Shown here piece by piece: positions 34,960 to 43,923 of a stretch of DNA of 64,000 bases (positions within the stretch are counted from its first letter, which is position 1; every line of letters starts with the position of its first letter). A program made the translations under genes and the position numbers. The notes under the pieces are model-generated. The model did not search any database and was not told where the DNA came from. It saw nothing but the letters and a program-made list of their open reading frames with translations. The stretch comes from Mycolicibacterium vulneris (GTDB taxonomy: Bacteria; Actinomycetota; Actinomycetes; Mycobacteriales; Mycobacteriaceae): positions 62,001-126,000 of the forward strand of contig NZ_NCXM01000009.1 of NCBI RefSeq assembly GCF_002104765.1. The letters run 5' to 3'.

Positions 34960-36825
34960 GTGCCACGCAGCCTGGACCTGGTGGTCACCTCCGTCGCCAC
35001 CCAGTTGATGGAGGCCACGGCGTCCACCGCGACCCGGGTCAGCGAAAAGGTTCTCGAGCAGCTCGTCGAGCAGTTCGATGTGGACGCCAGCTTCCTGCGC
35101 CACCACGCCCAGGACGCCCCGGCCTCGGTGCTGGTGGCCGAGTGGCCACGCCGCACCGATGGCGCCGATCCGGATCCGGTGGCCGATCTCGAGTCGGACG
35201 GCGCCGAGTCGGTGCTCGCCCAGTGCGAGCGCGACCGGAAGCCGGTGGTGACCCGGCCCGATCAGCCCAACGGCTGGATTCGCCGCTCGCTGAACCAGGG
35301 CAAGTCGCAGGTGTCGCCGTCGCTGGCCGTCGCGCCGCTGGTGTCCGGCGATGCGACCACCGGTGTGCTCGGGTTCGTCAAGTTCGGCGCCCGCAAGTGG
35401 AAGCAAGAGGAGATCAACACGCTCGAGGCGGTCGCCGCCCTGTTCGCTCAGCTGCAGGCCCGCATCGCCGCCGAGGAACGGCTCCGCTATCTCGCCGAAC
35501 ACGACGACCTGACCGGCGTCTACAACCGTCGAGCGCTGGTCGCGCATCTGACCGAACGGCTCGCGGCCGGCGGCCCCGGGCCCGTCGCGGTCTTCTACCT
35601 CGATCTCGACCGGCTCAAGCCGATCAACGATTACCTCGGCCACTCCGCGGGTGACTGGTTCATCAGGATGTTCGCGCAACGCATCGAGGAGTGCGCGGGA
35701 AGCCAGAGCATGATCGCCCGGGTGGGCGGCGACGAGTTCGTGGTCATCCCGCATGAGCCGATGTCCTCGGAGGACGCCGAGGCGTTCGCGCGGCGCCTGT
35801 CGGCGATGTTGTGCGACCGCCTCACCATCGGCGGCCACGTGATCAGCCGGACCGTCAGCATCGGGCTGGCGGTGGGCACGCCCGGCACCGACAACTGCGC
35901 CGACCTGCTCCGGCGAGCCGATGAGGCCGTGCTGACGGCCAAGCGCGCCGGCGGCAACCAGACCGCGGTGTCCACCGACGACATGTCGCTGAAACGCGCC
36001 TTCCGCAACGACATCGAGCTGCACCTGCAGGGCGACATCGAAAGCGAAGGTTTGATCCTGCACTACCTGCCCGAGGTCGACCTGTGGACCGGCGCCATCG
36101 TCGGCGCCGAGGCGCTGGTGCGGTGGCGGCATCCGGTGTGGGGACTGCTGTTGCCCGACGCGTTCATCGGTGTCGCCGAATCGACCAACCTGGCCGCGGA
36201 ATTGGGCCGGTGGGTGATGCGCAGCGCCTGCGCCGAGTTCAGCGGGTGGCGGGCCAACGGCGTCGGGCAGGGCGCCATGCTGCGCATCAACGTCTCGCCC
36301 ATTCAGCTGATCAGCCGCGGTTTCGTGGAAAGTGTCGCCGACACCATCGGCGAGTTCGGCATCGATGCCGAGTCGGTGTGCCTGGAGATCACCGAGCGCG
36401 CGGTGGTGCACGACATCGACACCACGCGAAAGACCTTGTCGGAGCTCAAGGAAGTGGGGGTGCAGATCGCCATCGACGACTTCGGCACCGGTTACGCCGT
36501 TCTGTCCCACCTGAAGTCCCTTCCGGTGGACATGCTCAAGATCGATGCCGGGTTCGTGCGTGACGTGGGCGCCAACGCCGGTGACCTGGCCATCGTCCGC
36601 GCGATCATCGGGCTGGCCGAGGCGTTCGGCCTGGAAGTGGTCGCCGAAGGCATCGAGACACCCGCTGCCGCAGTGACTTTGATGCAACACGGCTGCCACC
36701 GGGCGCAGGGCTTCCTGTTGTCGCGCCCGCTCCCCGGTGATGCGATGGAAGCGTTGCTGTCCGCGCGCTGGATGCCGATGCCGTTTCTGGCCGATCGCGA
36801 GTCATCGTCGCTGGGTTCGCTCTAA
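34960..36825 (+). CDS. Bifunctional diguanylate cyclase/phosphodiesterase (GAF-GGDEF-EAL)
   Basis: Protein of 621 residues from GTG 34960, chosen for the ribosome site GGAGGA at 34951-34956. A GAF-like sensor (about 1-165) is followed by GGDEF (about 170-325, with an intact RVGGDEFVVI) and EAL (about 345-600). EAL active-site residues are present: AEALVRW, INVSPIQL, CLEITERA, AIDDFGTGYA, LKIDAGFV, VAEGIET. The GGDEF inhibitory RxxD site is not seen. It makes and breaks c-di-GMP, similar in layout to Rv1354c/DcpA. It stands between the two lipoprotein paralogues. Confidence 0.93.
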   Translation: MPRSLDLVVTSVATQLMEATASTATRVSEKVLEQLVEQFDVDASFLRHHAQDAPASVLVAEWPRRTDGADPDPVADLESDGAESVLAQCERDRKPVVTRPDQPNGWIRRSLNQGKSQVSPSLAVAPLVSGDATTGVLGFVKFGARKWKQEEINTLEAVAALFAQLQARIAAEERLRYLAEHDDLTGVYNRRALVAHLTERLAAGGPGPVAVFYLDLDRLKPINDYLGHSAGDWFIRMFAQRIEECAGSQSMIARVGGDEFVVIPHEPMSSEDAEAFARRLSAMLCDRLTIGGHVISRTVSIGLAVGTPGTDNCADLLRRADEAVLTAKRAGGNQTAVSTDDMSLKRAFRNDIELHLQGDIESEGLILHYLPEVDLWTGAIVGAEALVRWRHPVWGLLLPDAFIGVAESTNLAAELGRWVMRSACAEFSGWRANGVGQGAMLRINVSPIQLISRGFVESVADTIGEFGIDAESVCLEITERAVVHDIDTTRKTLSELKEVGVQIAIDDFGTGYAVLSHLKSLPVDMLKIDAGFVRDVGANAGDLAIVRAIIGLAEAFGLEVVAEGIETPAAAVTLMQHGCHRAQGFLLSRPLPGDAMEALLSARWMPMPFLADRESSSLGSL

Positions 36826-36837
36826 CCTTAGACCATA

Positions 36838-38523
36838 ATGGTCCGAAAAATTAGCAAGAGGGCAGTGGCCTTTGCGATGTTCGCGATATTGTTACTCAAC
36901 GGATGTGGCGGTCAGCAGCAAACCGGTTCGTTGAGCGCGATAGTCAGCCCGGCCTTACCGTCTAACACCCAGGAGATCCCCAACCCGTTGCGCGGCCAGT
37001 ACGAGGACCTCCTGCAACCGCTTTTCCCACAAGGCAATCCCGCACAACAGCGGTATCCGGCTTGGCCGGCGTCCTACGACGCCAGCCTGCGCCTCTCGTG
37101 GCGGCAGATACAGCCCACCGATCCGCGCACGTTGCCGCCCAATGCTCGTGACGATCTTAAGTTCGACTTCAGCGTGATCGACGATGCGCTGGCGAAATCG
37201 GCTGAGCGCAATATGCGGATGACGCTTCGCGTCTATGCCTACAACTCGTGCTGTGACACCACGTATCCGAACAACACCAACATCGGGGTGCCGGAATGGG
37301 TGCATGCCGTTCCTGGCACCACCACTAGCTTTCCCGGGTCGCCGAACGGCCCCGGAGCGGGGGTGACGCAGGTTGTGCCCAATTGGAACGACCCCAACTA
37401 TCTGCATGCGTTCGAGCAGTTGCTGGGTGCGCTCGGTCGCCGCTATGACCGCGACGAGCGGCTCAGCGTGTTCGAGTTTTCCGGTTACGGGGATTTCAGC
37501 GAAAACCACATCGCGTATCTGCGCGACTCGTTAGGCGCGCCGGGTCCGGCGCCTGACGAGAGCATCACGAAACTGGGGTATTACAACCAGTTTCGGGACC
37601 AGAGCATCACCAAGGCGTCCATCGGCCGGCTCGTCGCAGCGAACGTAAGCGCCTTCCCCCATACACAATTGGTAACTGCACCGGACAATCCGGAGATCGT
37701 CCGGGAGTTGCTTGCCGACGACGTCACGAAGCAGCTGTCAGCGCCGGTAGGCATTCGCTCCGATTGCCTCGGGATGTACTCGCCGCTGCCGACGTGGGCC
37801 GAGTCCAACGACTCTCAGTACGTACGGTCCAACGACTCGGTCGTAACCGCGATCAAGCAACGGATGGCCTCAGCGCTCGTGATCACCGAGTGGTGCCAGT
37901 TGGACGCCGGAACCGACCCTCGGTCCTACTACGAAAAAGCGCTACACGACGTCGTCAGATATCACGTCGCGATGACGTCGAGCGTCAATTTCGCGGATCG
38001 AGACTCGAGTGTGGCGATGGACCCTAAGTTGTATCTGCTGTGGGCACAGGCCAATACCTCGGCCGGTTACCGGTACTCCGTCGAATCGCGGAAGGGATCG
38101 CAGTCGATAGAGGGCAAGGTGGCGAGCATCGTGGCGGTATGGACCAACTACGGCTCCGCGGCCACCGTCGAGAATTGGGTATCTGGCTACAAGCTGGTGG
38201 ATTTCTCCGGAGCGGTGGTCCGTTCGCTTCCGGCGGCGGTCAACCTGAAAATGCTGGTATCCAGCGACACAAGCCAGTCGCGTGACCAGGCGGTGGCGAC
38301 ATCGGCCACGGAGACAATTCACGTCGATTTGAACGGGTTGGCGCCGGGGCACTACACGCTTCGCGCAACAGTGGAATGGCAACAGCACAAGCCGGATGCA
38401 TCACACGTGGTGAATTATCCGCCCATGAACTTAGCGCGCGACGGCCGTGATAGCTCCGGGCTGTATTCTATTGCGACGCTTGACATCCCACGTGACACAC
38501 TGATCCCTGCCAACGGTAAATGA
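36838..38523 (+). CDS. Lipoprotein of the Rv1006 type, copy 2
   Basis: Protein of 561 residues from ATG 36838, signal peptide with lipobox LLNGC. It is collinear with copy 1 over its whole length (QEIPNPLRGQYEDLLQPLFP, FEFSGYGDFSENHIAYLRDS, EWQQHKPDASHVVNYPPM) with many conservative changes, so the duplication is not recent. Third-codon GC is lower than in copy 1. It starts 12 bases after the GGDEF-EAL gene and is followed, almost without gap, by a glycosyltransferase: probably one operon. Confidence 0.82.
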   Translation: MVRKISKRAVAFAMFAILLLNGCGGQQQTGSLSAIVSPALPSNTQEIPNPLRGQYEDLLQPLFPQGNPAQQRYPAWPASYDASLRLSWRQIQPTDPRTLPPNARDDLKFDFSVIDDALAKSAERNMRMTLRVYAYNSCCDTTYPNNTNIGVPEWVHAVPGTTTSFPGSPNGPGAGVTQVVPNWNDPNYLHAFEQLLGALGRRYDRDERLSVFEFSGYGDFSENHIAYLRDSLGAPGPAPDESITKLGYYNQFRDQSITKASIGRLVAANVSAFPHTQLVTAPDNPEIVRELLADDVTKQLSAPVGIRSDCLGMYSPLPTWAESNDSQYVRSNDSVVTAIKQRMASALVITEWCQLDAGTDPRSYYEKALHDVVRYHVAMTSSVNFADRDSSVAMDPKLYLLWAQANTSAGYRYSVESRKGSQSIEGKVASIVAVWTNYGSAATVENWVSGYKLVDFSGAVVRSLPAAVNLKMLVSSDTSQSRDQAVATSATETIHVDLNGLAPGHYTLRATVEWQQHKPDASHVVNYPPMNLARDGRDSSGLYSIATLDIPRDTLIPANGK

Positions 38524-38524
38524 T

Positions 38525-39598
38525 GTGTCTCAGTCCATGCCGGCGAGCCTTCGAGTGTTGTGGCTGTCGCCGTGGATGCGGCCGTTGGCGCGGGTCCAGG
38601 CCGAAGCGCTGAATCGCCGGGGCGCCGACGTGATGCTGGTGACCTCCGATCTGCACCCGGAGTCCGGCGCCCCCCGCGATTACGAGTTGGTGCTCGATCC
38701 GCGGTTTCGCACGGCTGCAACCTGGCCCGCAAGCTTCGCGGCCTGGCACCGCGTCCGCGAGTTTCGGCCCCACGTCGTCATCGCCGAGCTGGTCCGCGAC
38801 CCGCGTTGGATCGCGTTGGCCGGACGGGCTCCCCGCGTCCAGCTGGTGCACGACGACCAACCCCATGACCCCGCCGAAGAACGGCCCGCGTATGAGCGGG
38901 CCGTATTCGACCGTTGGGGCGCCCACTCGGCGGCGACCGTGACGTACAGTGATTACGTTGCAACCGCCGTCGCCACCCGGCGTGACGTCAGTGGGAGCAG
39001 GTTGCATGTGCTGCCCCTCACCAGCGATCTCGACCCGAAGTTACTTCCTCCGCTGGTCGGCCCCAACGGACGTCGTGACTTCGTGATGGTCGGCCGCCTC
39101 AACCCGTACAAGAACCTCGAGCGAGTACTCGAGGCATGGCAGCAGCACGTCATGGGCGGTGGCTGGCGCGGAGACGATCTGGTGTTCATCGGCGACGGGC
39201 CGCTTGAGGGACGAACCCTTCCTGAACACACCCGGTGGCTAGCCGGCAGGTACCGGTACTCCGACGTCGTCGCCACGATGGCCGCGGCGAAAGGTTCGAT
39301 CGCCCACTATCGGCGCGCTTCGCAAAGCGGTGTTCAGGTGCTGTCGATGCAGCTTGGCGTCACACCGATCGTCTCCACCGCCGGTGGTCTGCCCGAGTAT
39401 CAACCGCGAGGCTGCCCGGCGATCGGCGTTGACGACGTCGCCGGGCTCGCAGCCGCATTCGACCAGCTGGCCGATCCGTCCCTCGCCGCGCTTCACGGGG
39501 CCGCGGCGGCGCGACATTACGAGCAACGCTGCGCCGTCGAGCGCGTTGTGGATCCCTTGCTGGGAGTGCTTACCGAAGTGCTTGCAGATCGACGCTGA
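38525..39598 (+). CDS. Glycosyltransferase, GT4-like
   Basis: Up to 357 residues from GTG 38525 (ATG 38537 also possible). GT-B fold: N-terminal LRVLWLSPWMRPLARVQAEA, the nucleotide-sugar half beginning FVMVGRLNPYKNLERVLEAW (about 182-201), FIGDGPLEG, and the acceptor/donor loop QVLSMQLGVTPIVSTAGGLP (about 275-294). Sugar unknown. Two bases after the lipoprotein stop. Confidence 0.87.
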   Translation: MSQSMPASLRVLWLSPWMRPLARVQAEALNRRGADVMLVTSDLHPESGAPRDYELVLDPRFRTAATWPASFAAWHRVREFRPHVVIAELVRDPRWIALAGRAPRVQLVHDDQPHDPAEERPAYERAVFDRWGAHSAATVTYSDYVATAVATRRDVSGSRLHVLPLTSDLDPKLLPPLVGPNGRRDFVMVGRLNPYKNLERVLEAWQQHVMGGGWRGDDLVFIGDGPLEGRTLPEHTRWLAGRYRYSDVVATMAAAKGSIAHYRRASQSGVQVLSMQLGVTPIVSTAGGLPEYQPRGCPAIGVDDVAGLAAAFDQLADPSLAALHGAAAARHYEQRCAVERVVDPLLGVLTEVLADRR

Positions 39599-39683
39599 CC
39601 GGGCAACCCGCGTCCGTTGGGCTGGCAACACGATCACGGCTGTAGAGCCAGGCCCGTGAGGAGCGGCTAGAGTTCCACAGTTG

Positions 39684-40751
39684 ATGGCAAGACTGACCGA
39701 GCTCGTGCCGCCCACCACCCGCGCGACTATCAAGAACGTCGCAGCCAAACTGCTGTGCGCGGCGGGGGTACCGGCGTTGGCCCGGCTCCGACACCGCGAC
39801 CGGCTCGCCATCGTGATGTTCCACGGTGTGGAAGACAAAGCGTTGTCGCCGGCCTGTTGGCATGTGCTCGACGCGGCGCTGTACCGCCGTCAATTGGCCT
39901 ACCTGCGCAAGCACTTTCACGTTCTTCCGCTCGAGGAGGCCCTCGATTGCCTCGCCGCGGGGACGCTTCCGCCGCGCGCGGTGGCGATCACCTTCGACGA
40001 CGGCACCCGCAACCTCGCCACGAACGCGGTTCCGGTGTTGCGCGCTCTGAAACTGCCCGCCGCGGTGTTTTTGGCAACGGGCCCGATGGGCAGCGGCGAA
40101 ACCCTGTGGCCCGACCGGCTTTGGCTGGCGATCGCACGCACCACCGTAGACGAACTCGATATGGGCGCGCTGGGGCTGGGCGCTCGTTCGCTTGACGGTG
40201 AGGCCAACCGCGGCAAGGTGTACGCAGCTGCGGTTGAGCGGTTGAAAGACCTGCCCGACGCGCAACGAATCGCGGTATTGGATAACGTCCTCGACGCACT
40301 GGACTACCGCGACGGCGGCGACGCTGGCCCGTTCCGGATGCTGTCCTGGGACGAAGCGCGCGAGATCGTCAGTGATGGTCTGGTGACGCTTTACCCGCAC
40401 ACGGTGACCCACCCGATCCTCTCGCGCTGCAGCGACAACAAGGTCGCACAGGAGATCAACGAGTCGTGCGCGGTGTTGGAACGTGAGACAGGCCGAGCGC
40501 CAACAGTTTTCGCTTACCCTAACGGGCGGCTCCAGGACTTCGACGTCCGCGCCAAGGCCGTCCTGGTCGGTCACGGGGTGCGCTGGGCGTTGTCGACCGC
40601 GGCGGGATTCGCCGATCGTCGCTGCGACCCGATGGCGCTGCCGCGGTTGGCGGTGGGCGGCGATTCGTCATTCGACTATTTCCGGTTGATGGTCTCCGGC
40701 GGCCTGCCACACCGCTATGGCGGCAGCCGTGCGATGACCCGTGTGGGTTGA
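39684..40751 (+). CDS. Polysaccharide deacetylase (CE4, NodB-like)
   Basis: Protein of 355 residues. The metal-dependent deacetylase motifs are AIVMFHGVED (about 37-46), the catalytic AITFDDGTRN (about 97-106) and the zinc-binding TLYPHTVTHPIL (about 236-247), with VFAYPNGRLQDF later. No signal peptide is evident. It would deacetylate amino sugars of the polysaccharide or its precursors. A decayed paralogue lies at 58531-59304. Confidence 0.9.
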   Translation: MARLTELVPPTTRATIKNVAAKLLCAAGVPALARLRHRDRLAIVMFHGVEDKALSPACWHVLDAALYRRQLAYLRKHFHVLPLEEALDCLAAGTLPPRAVAITFDDGTRNLATNAVPVLRALKLPAAVFLATGPMGSGETLWPDRLWLAIARTTVDELDMGALGLGARSLDGEANRGKVYAAAVERLKDLPDAQRIAVLDNVLDALDYRDGGDAGPFRMLSWDEAREIVSDGLVTLYPHTVTHPILSRCSDNKVAQEINESCAVLERETGRAPTVFAYPNGRLQDFDVRAKAVLVGHGVRWALSTAAGFADRRCDPMALPRLAVGGDSSFDYFRLMVSGGLPHRYGGSRAMTRVG

Positions 40752-40761
40752 GCAGTCCGTG

Positions 40762-41859
40762 TCAGCGGGACGCAGCGATGAGCCACAAGTCGTGCAGTGC
40801 ATCCCGCCATCGAACGACGTCGAAGGCGGCGGCGCGCGCGTAGGCGGCGGCGGCGAGGCGGCCGCGCAACCCGGCATCGACGATGAGGGACTGCATCGCC
40901 GCCGCCAGCTCGCCGGTGTCGCCGGGTTTGACCAGCACACCGTGGACCCCGTCAGTGACCACCTCCGGAATCGCGCCCACCGCAGTAGCTACCGGAACTA
41001 CCCCGTTGGCCATCGCCTCCAGCACCGCCATCGGAAGCCCCTCGCTGTAGCTGGGCAACACGAAGATGGCCGATTCGGCCAGTAACTGGTCGCGGCGGGC
41101 GGAGCCGACCCAGCCGACGACGTCGATGATGTCGTCGAGCGCGTTGGCCCGGACGAACGCGCGCACCTGATCCACTTCTCCGTCACAGGCCAGCGTGAAG
41201 CGCAGATCGGTCTGGATTTCGTTGCGCAGCATGCCGATTGCGCGAACCAGATCGTAGCTTCCCTTGTTGGCGCCCAATCTGCCCAACGACACGATCCGCA
41301 GAGGCTGCCCAGTGCGCGGCGCCGGGGCGACGGCGGGCATCACCACCGGGTTGTAGAGGACCCGGGTGTTGGCTTCATCGAATCCGAGACTCGCGCAGGA
41401 TTCTTTGACATGGGATTGTCCGAGCACCACCGAGTAGTCGGCGCGCAGCGCTGCGCGTACTGCCCGGCGCAGCAGCGGCGGCAGCTCGTCGAACCATGGG
41501 AAGAACTGCGTGCTATGGCCATGAATGATTGTCGGGACCCCGCATAGCCGCGCGACGAACAACGGTACAGACTTGCGAGCAATGCTGCCGCGCCATGAAT
41601 AGTGAACATGCAGTACGTCGGCGAACCCGAACACCAGCAGCGCGCATGCCTTGAGGGCGCCCGAGATTGCCGTCCAAAGCCGCGTCGTAATGGAGGCGTC
41701 GACATAGGTGGGAATCAAGCGGACGCGGAATCGAGAATCGTTGTCCTCAGTCAACAACTGGATCACTGTCGCCATGCCACCGCGGCTGTTGGGACCGGCT
41801 GGCGCGTTCCCGATCGTCAGGACCCGGACGGGATGGCGAACCGGCTCCGATGGCGTCAC
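40762..41859 (-). CDS. Glycosyltransferase family 4 protein
   Basis: Protein of 365 residues. N-terminal VLTIGNAPAGPNSRGGMATV, acceptor-side VPTIIHGHSTQFFPWFDELP, and the donor domain RIVSLGRLGANKGSYDLVRA (about 190-209) with the ExFxxxE-like VLPSYSEGLPMAVLEAMANG (about 270-289). Last gene of the long minus-strand polysaccharide series; convergent with the deacetylase 10 bases away. Confidence 0.9.
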   Translation of the reverse strand: MTPSEPVRHPVRVLTIGNAPAGPNSRGGMATVIQLLTEDNDSRFRVRLIPTYVDASITTRLWTAISGALKACALLVFGFADVLHVHYSWRGSIARKSVPLFVARLCGVPTIIHGHSTQFFPWFDELPPLLRRAVRAALRADYSVVLGQSHVKESCASLGFDEANTRVLYNPVVMPAVAPAPRTGQPLRIVSLGRLGANKGSYDLVRAIGMLRNEIQTDLRFTLACDGEVDQVRAFVRANALDDIIDVVGWVGSARRDQLLAESAIFVLPSYSEGLPMAVLEAMANGVVPVATAVGAIPEVVTDGVHGVLVKPGDTGELAAAMQSLIVDAGLRGRLAAAAYARAAAFDVVRWRDALHDLWLIAASR

Positions 41860-42009
41860 CCGCCGGCCGCCGATGGCAAGTTGGCGGCCGCGGAGAGCAA
41901 TTCGATCAAAACCGCGATCATCGACCTGACCCCGAGCTTGCGGCTGTGGATGTCTCGGAGCTCGTCCGCTGCCAGGGACAATGGGGCAGCCACGCGAAGC
42001 AGTAATAAC

Positions 42010-42768
42010 TCAAACGGCCAGATTCTCTCTGCCTGGCATCTGCAGATACGTTTCGCGTACGGCGCGTATACGGATCAGGAACGCGAGGTTTCCGATCGTG
42101 TATCTCTTGAACAACCGCTTTGGTTCGTTCAGTAAGCGAAATACCCATTCCGCGTGGATCGCGCGCAACCACCATGGCGCCCTTTTTACTTTATTGCCGA
42201 TAAAGTCGATAATGGCGCCGCCATTGATAAGTATCGGGTTATAGGTCGTATTCGCTTTAAGGTACGAAGCGACCAGCTCCTGTTTTGGCATCCCCATGCC
42301 CAGGAGGACTATTCTGGGTTTATAGCATTCGATTATTTCCAGATAGGACTTTTTGTCTTTGAATCCGTTTTCGCAAACGATCACGTCGTGCCCGCGCCGT
42401 TTGAGTGATTCCGCCGCCTCTGAGAGGTAAGGCTCCCGGGTGCCCAGGACGCCGAGAGTCTCGCCCTTCGCGTGATCTAGCAGTTGCGGTATGGCGTCGG
42501 TACCGTTCATGTTCACCCCGGCGTCGGCTTTGAGCGCCTTGAAAAGCAATTGCATACCGATGCCGTCGCGCAAGATAATGTCGGATTGCAGTATGGCATC
42601 GGCGAACTCTTCTTCCCGGCAGCAGAGGTTGAAGCCATGTGCATTCAGAAAAGAAATGATCTGCGTTGACTTCGACGCAAGGCACTTGCGGATCAACGCT
42701 TCTGCTTCTTCACCGTTCTTGACCGGTGTGATGTTATCGATGATCTTGTTAATTACTTTCGAGTCCAT
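42010..42768 (-). CDS. WecG/TagA/CpsF-family glycosyltransferase
   Basis: Protein of 252 residues from ATG 42768 (MDSKVINKIIDNITPV). Signatures: FLNAHGFNLCC, DIILRDGIGMQLLFKALKAD (about 67-86), ETLGVLGTREPYLSEAAESL, ILLGMGMPKQELVAS (about 156-170) and GGAIIDFIGNKVKRAPWWLR (about 183-202). The family adds ManNAc(A)-type sugars to polyprenyl-linked intermediates. Codons rich in AAT, AAA, ATT and TTA and a lower GC than either neighbour indicate recent foreign origin. Confidence 0.92.
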   Translation of the reverse strand: MDSKVINKIIDNITPVKNGEEAEALIRKCLASKSTQIISFLNAHGFNLCCREEEFADAILQSDIILRDGIGMQLLFKALKADAGVNMNGTDAIPQLLDHAKGETLGVLGTREPYLSEAAESLKRRGHDVIVCENGFKDKKSYLEIIECYKPRIVLLGMGMPKQELVASYLKANTTYNPILINGGAIIDFIGNKVKRAPWWLRAIHAEWVFRLLNEPKRLFKRYTIGNLAFLIRIRAVRETYLQMPGRENLAV

Positions 42769-43031
42769 CTTTGTCCGTCCGCACTTGGGGCGGCCCGATC
42801 GTGCCGACCGCGCTGCCTCCATCGCGTAGCCGACTCGGGCAAGCGGACTGAACCACCCTGGGCCTGGCGAACCGCGTGCCCGATGTTCCCGTGAGGGAGG
42901 TCTGGTAGAAAGGCGAGATCAAACTGAACGCCCGCATGAAACGCGACAATACCTGGTGGATGCACGATTTGAAGACGAAAATGCGAATTGCGACGATTGG
43001 CCGGAGTCCGCGCGCCGACGGCCACGCAGCG

Positions 43032-43697
43032 TCACGTTCGGACGGCAACCACTGATTTGATCAATCCGGCGAATCGCTCGTGCCAGATGATCGATGACGG
43101 GAAGTATCGACGCATCTGCGAAATACCGATCAGCTCGATCTCATCGACTTGTTCCTGTGCTTCTTCGCGGGTGTGCGTCCGAATATGGCCACGATTCCAG
43201 CGCAGCGATATCTGGACGCGGGCCTCGTACGGCAGCCATTGCATGCCAGGAAAGAGCCAGTGCGGTTCGATCGGAAAATAACGGTACGGCGTCTGTATCC
43301 AATGCCGGTCGGCGAGGGCGTGGACATTGTCAGCCAGTCGTTGACGCTGTACGTGACCGCCCACATGTTCGAGCAGCGAATTGGAGAACACAAGGTCGAA
43401 GTGAGCACTCGCAACTGATTTCGGTGGATCGCACGCATCTCCCTGGATCGCCGTTATGTCCGGGGTCCACGACTCCAGCGATGCTCGGTTTACCGTTGTC
43501 ACCGACTTGGGCCGCACGGATGCGAGCCGCCACGACTCCGGCGTTCCACCCAGGTCGAGCACTCGCATTTCCGAGAAAGAGGGAAAGGTATCGATCAGAT
43601 GTCGCCAGCGCCGTGCGCGGGCGCGACCAGACAATGATCGTCTCGAATCGACGTCGGTCGCGGCGTCCCGCAGCCAGTCAGACATCCAGGTACACAT
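43032..43697 (-). CDS. SAM-dependent methyltransferase
   Basis: Class I methyltransferase, 221 residues from ATG 43697 (ATG 43685 possible). The SAM site MRVLDLGGTPESWRLAS lies at about 40-56, followed by DITAIQGDACDPP and DLVFSNSLLEHVGGHV (about 100-115). Substrate unknown; its place in the polysaccharide series suggests sugar or glycan methylation. The gap 43698-43923 to the ligase gene holds nothing recognisable. Confidence 0.85.
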   Translation of the reverse strand: MCTWMSDWLRDAATDVDSRRSLSGRARARRWRHLIDTFPSFSEMRVLDLGGTPESWRLASVRPKSVTTVNRASLESWTPDITAIQGDACDPPKSVASAHFDLVFSNSLLEHVGGHVQRQRLADNVHALADRHWIQTPYRYFPIEPHWLFPGMQWLPYEARVQISLRWNRGHIRTHTREEAQEQVDEIELIGISQMRRYFPSSIIWHERFAGLIKSVVAVRT

Positions 43698-43923
43698 CCA
43701 CTCTTGAGGTCCAGCCCGCACCGCGCGGTGGGGATCTGCCACAACGCTCGGGTCACATGTGCCGTCCCGCCCACCAGGTGTTAGAAGGTTAACCGCTGGC
43801 GCGGAAATATCTGTGTCCCCGACTCGGTGCCGCCAAAACTCTCTTCCTGCCTTATGGCATCTTCCAGCAGCGCCGGCCGGAGGCGGACCGCCCATGCGCG
43901 GCTGAATCGCGGCCGGTCAGAAT

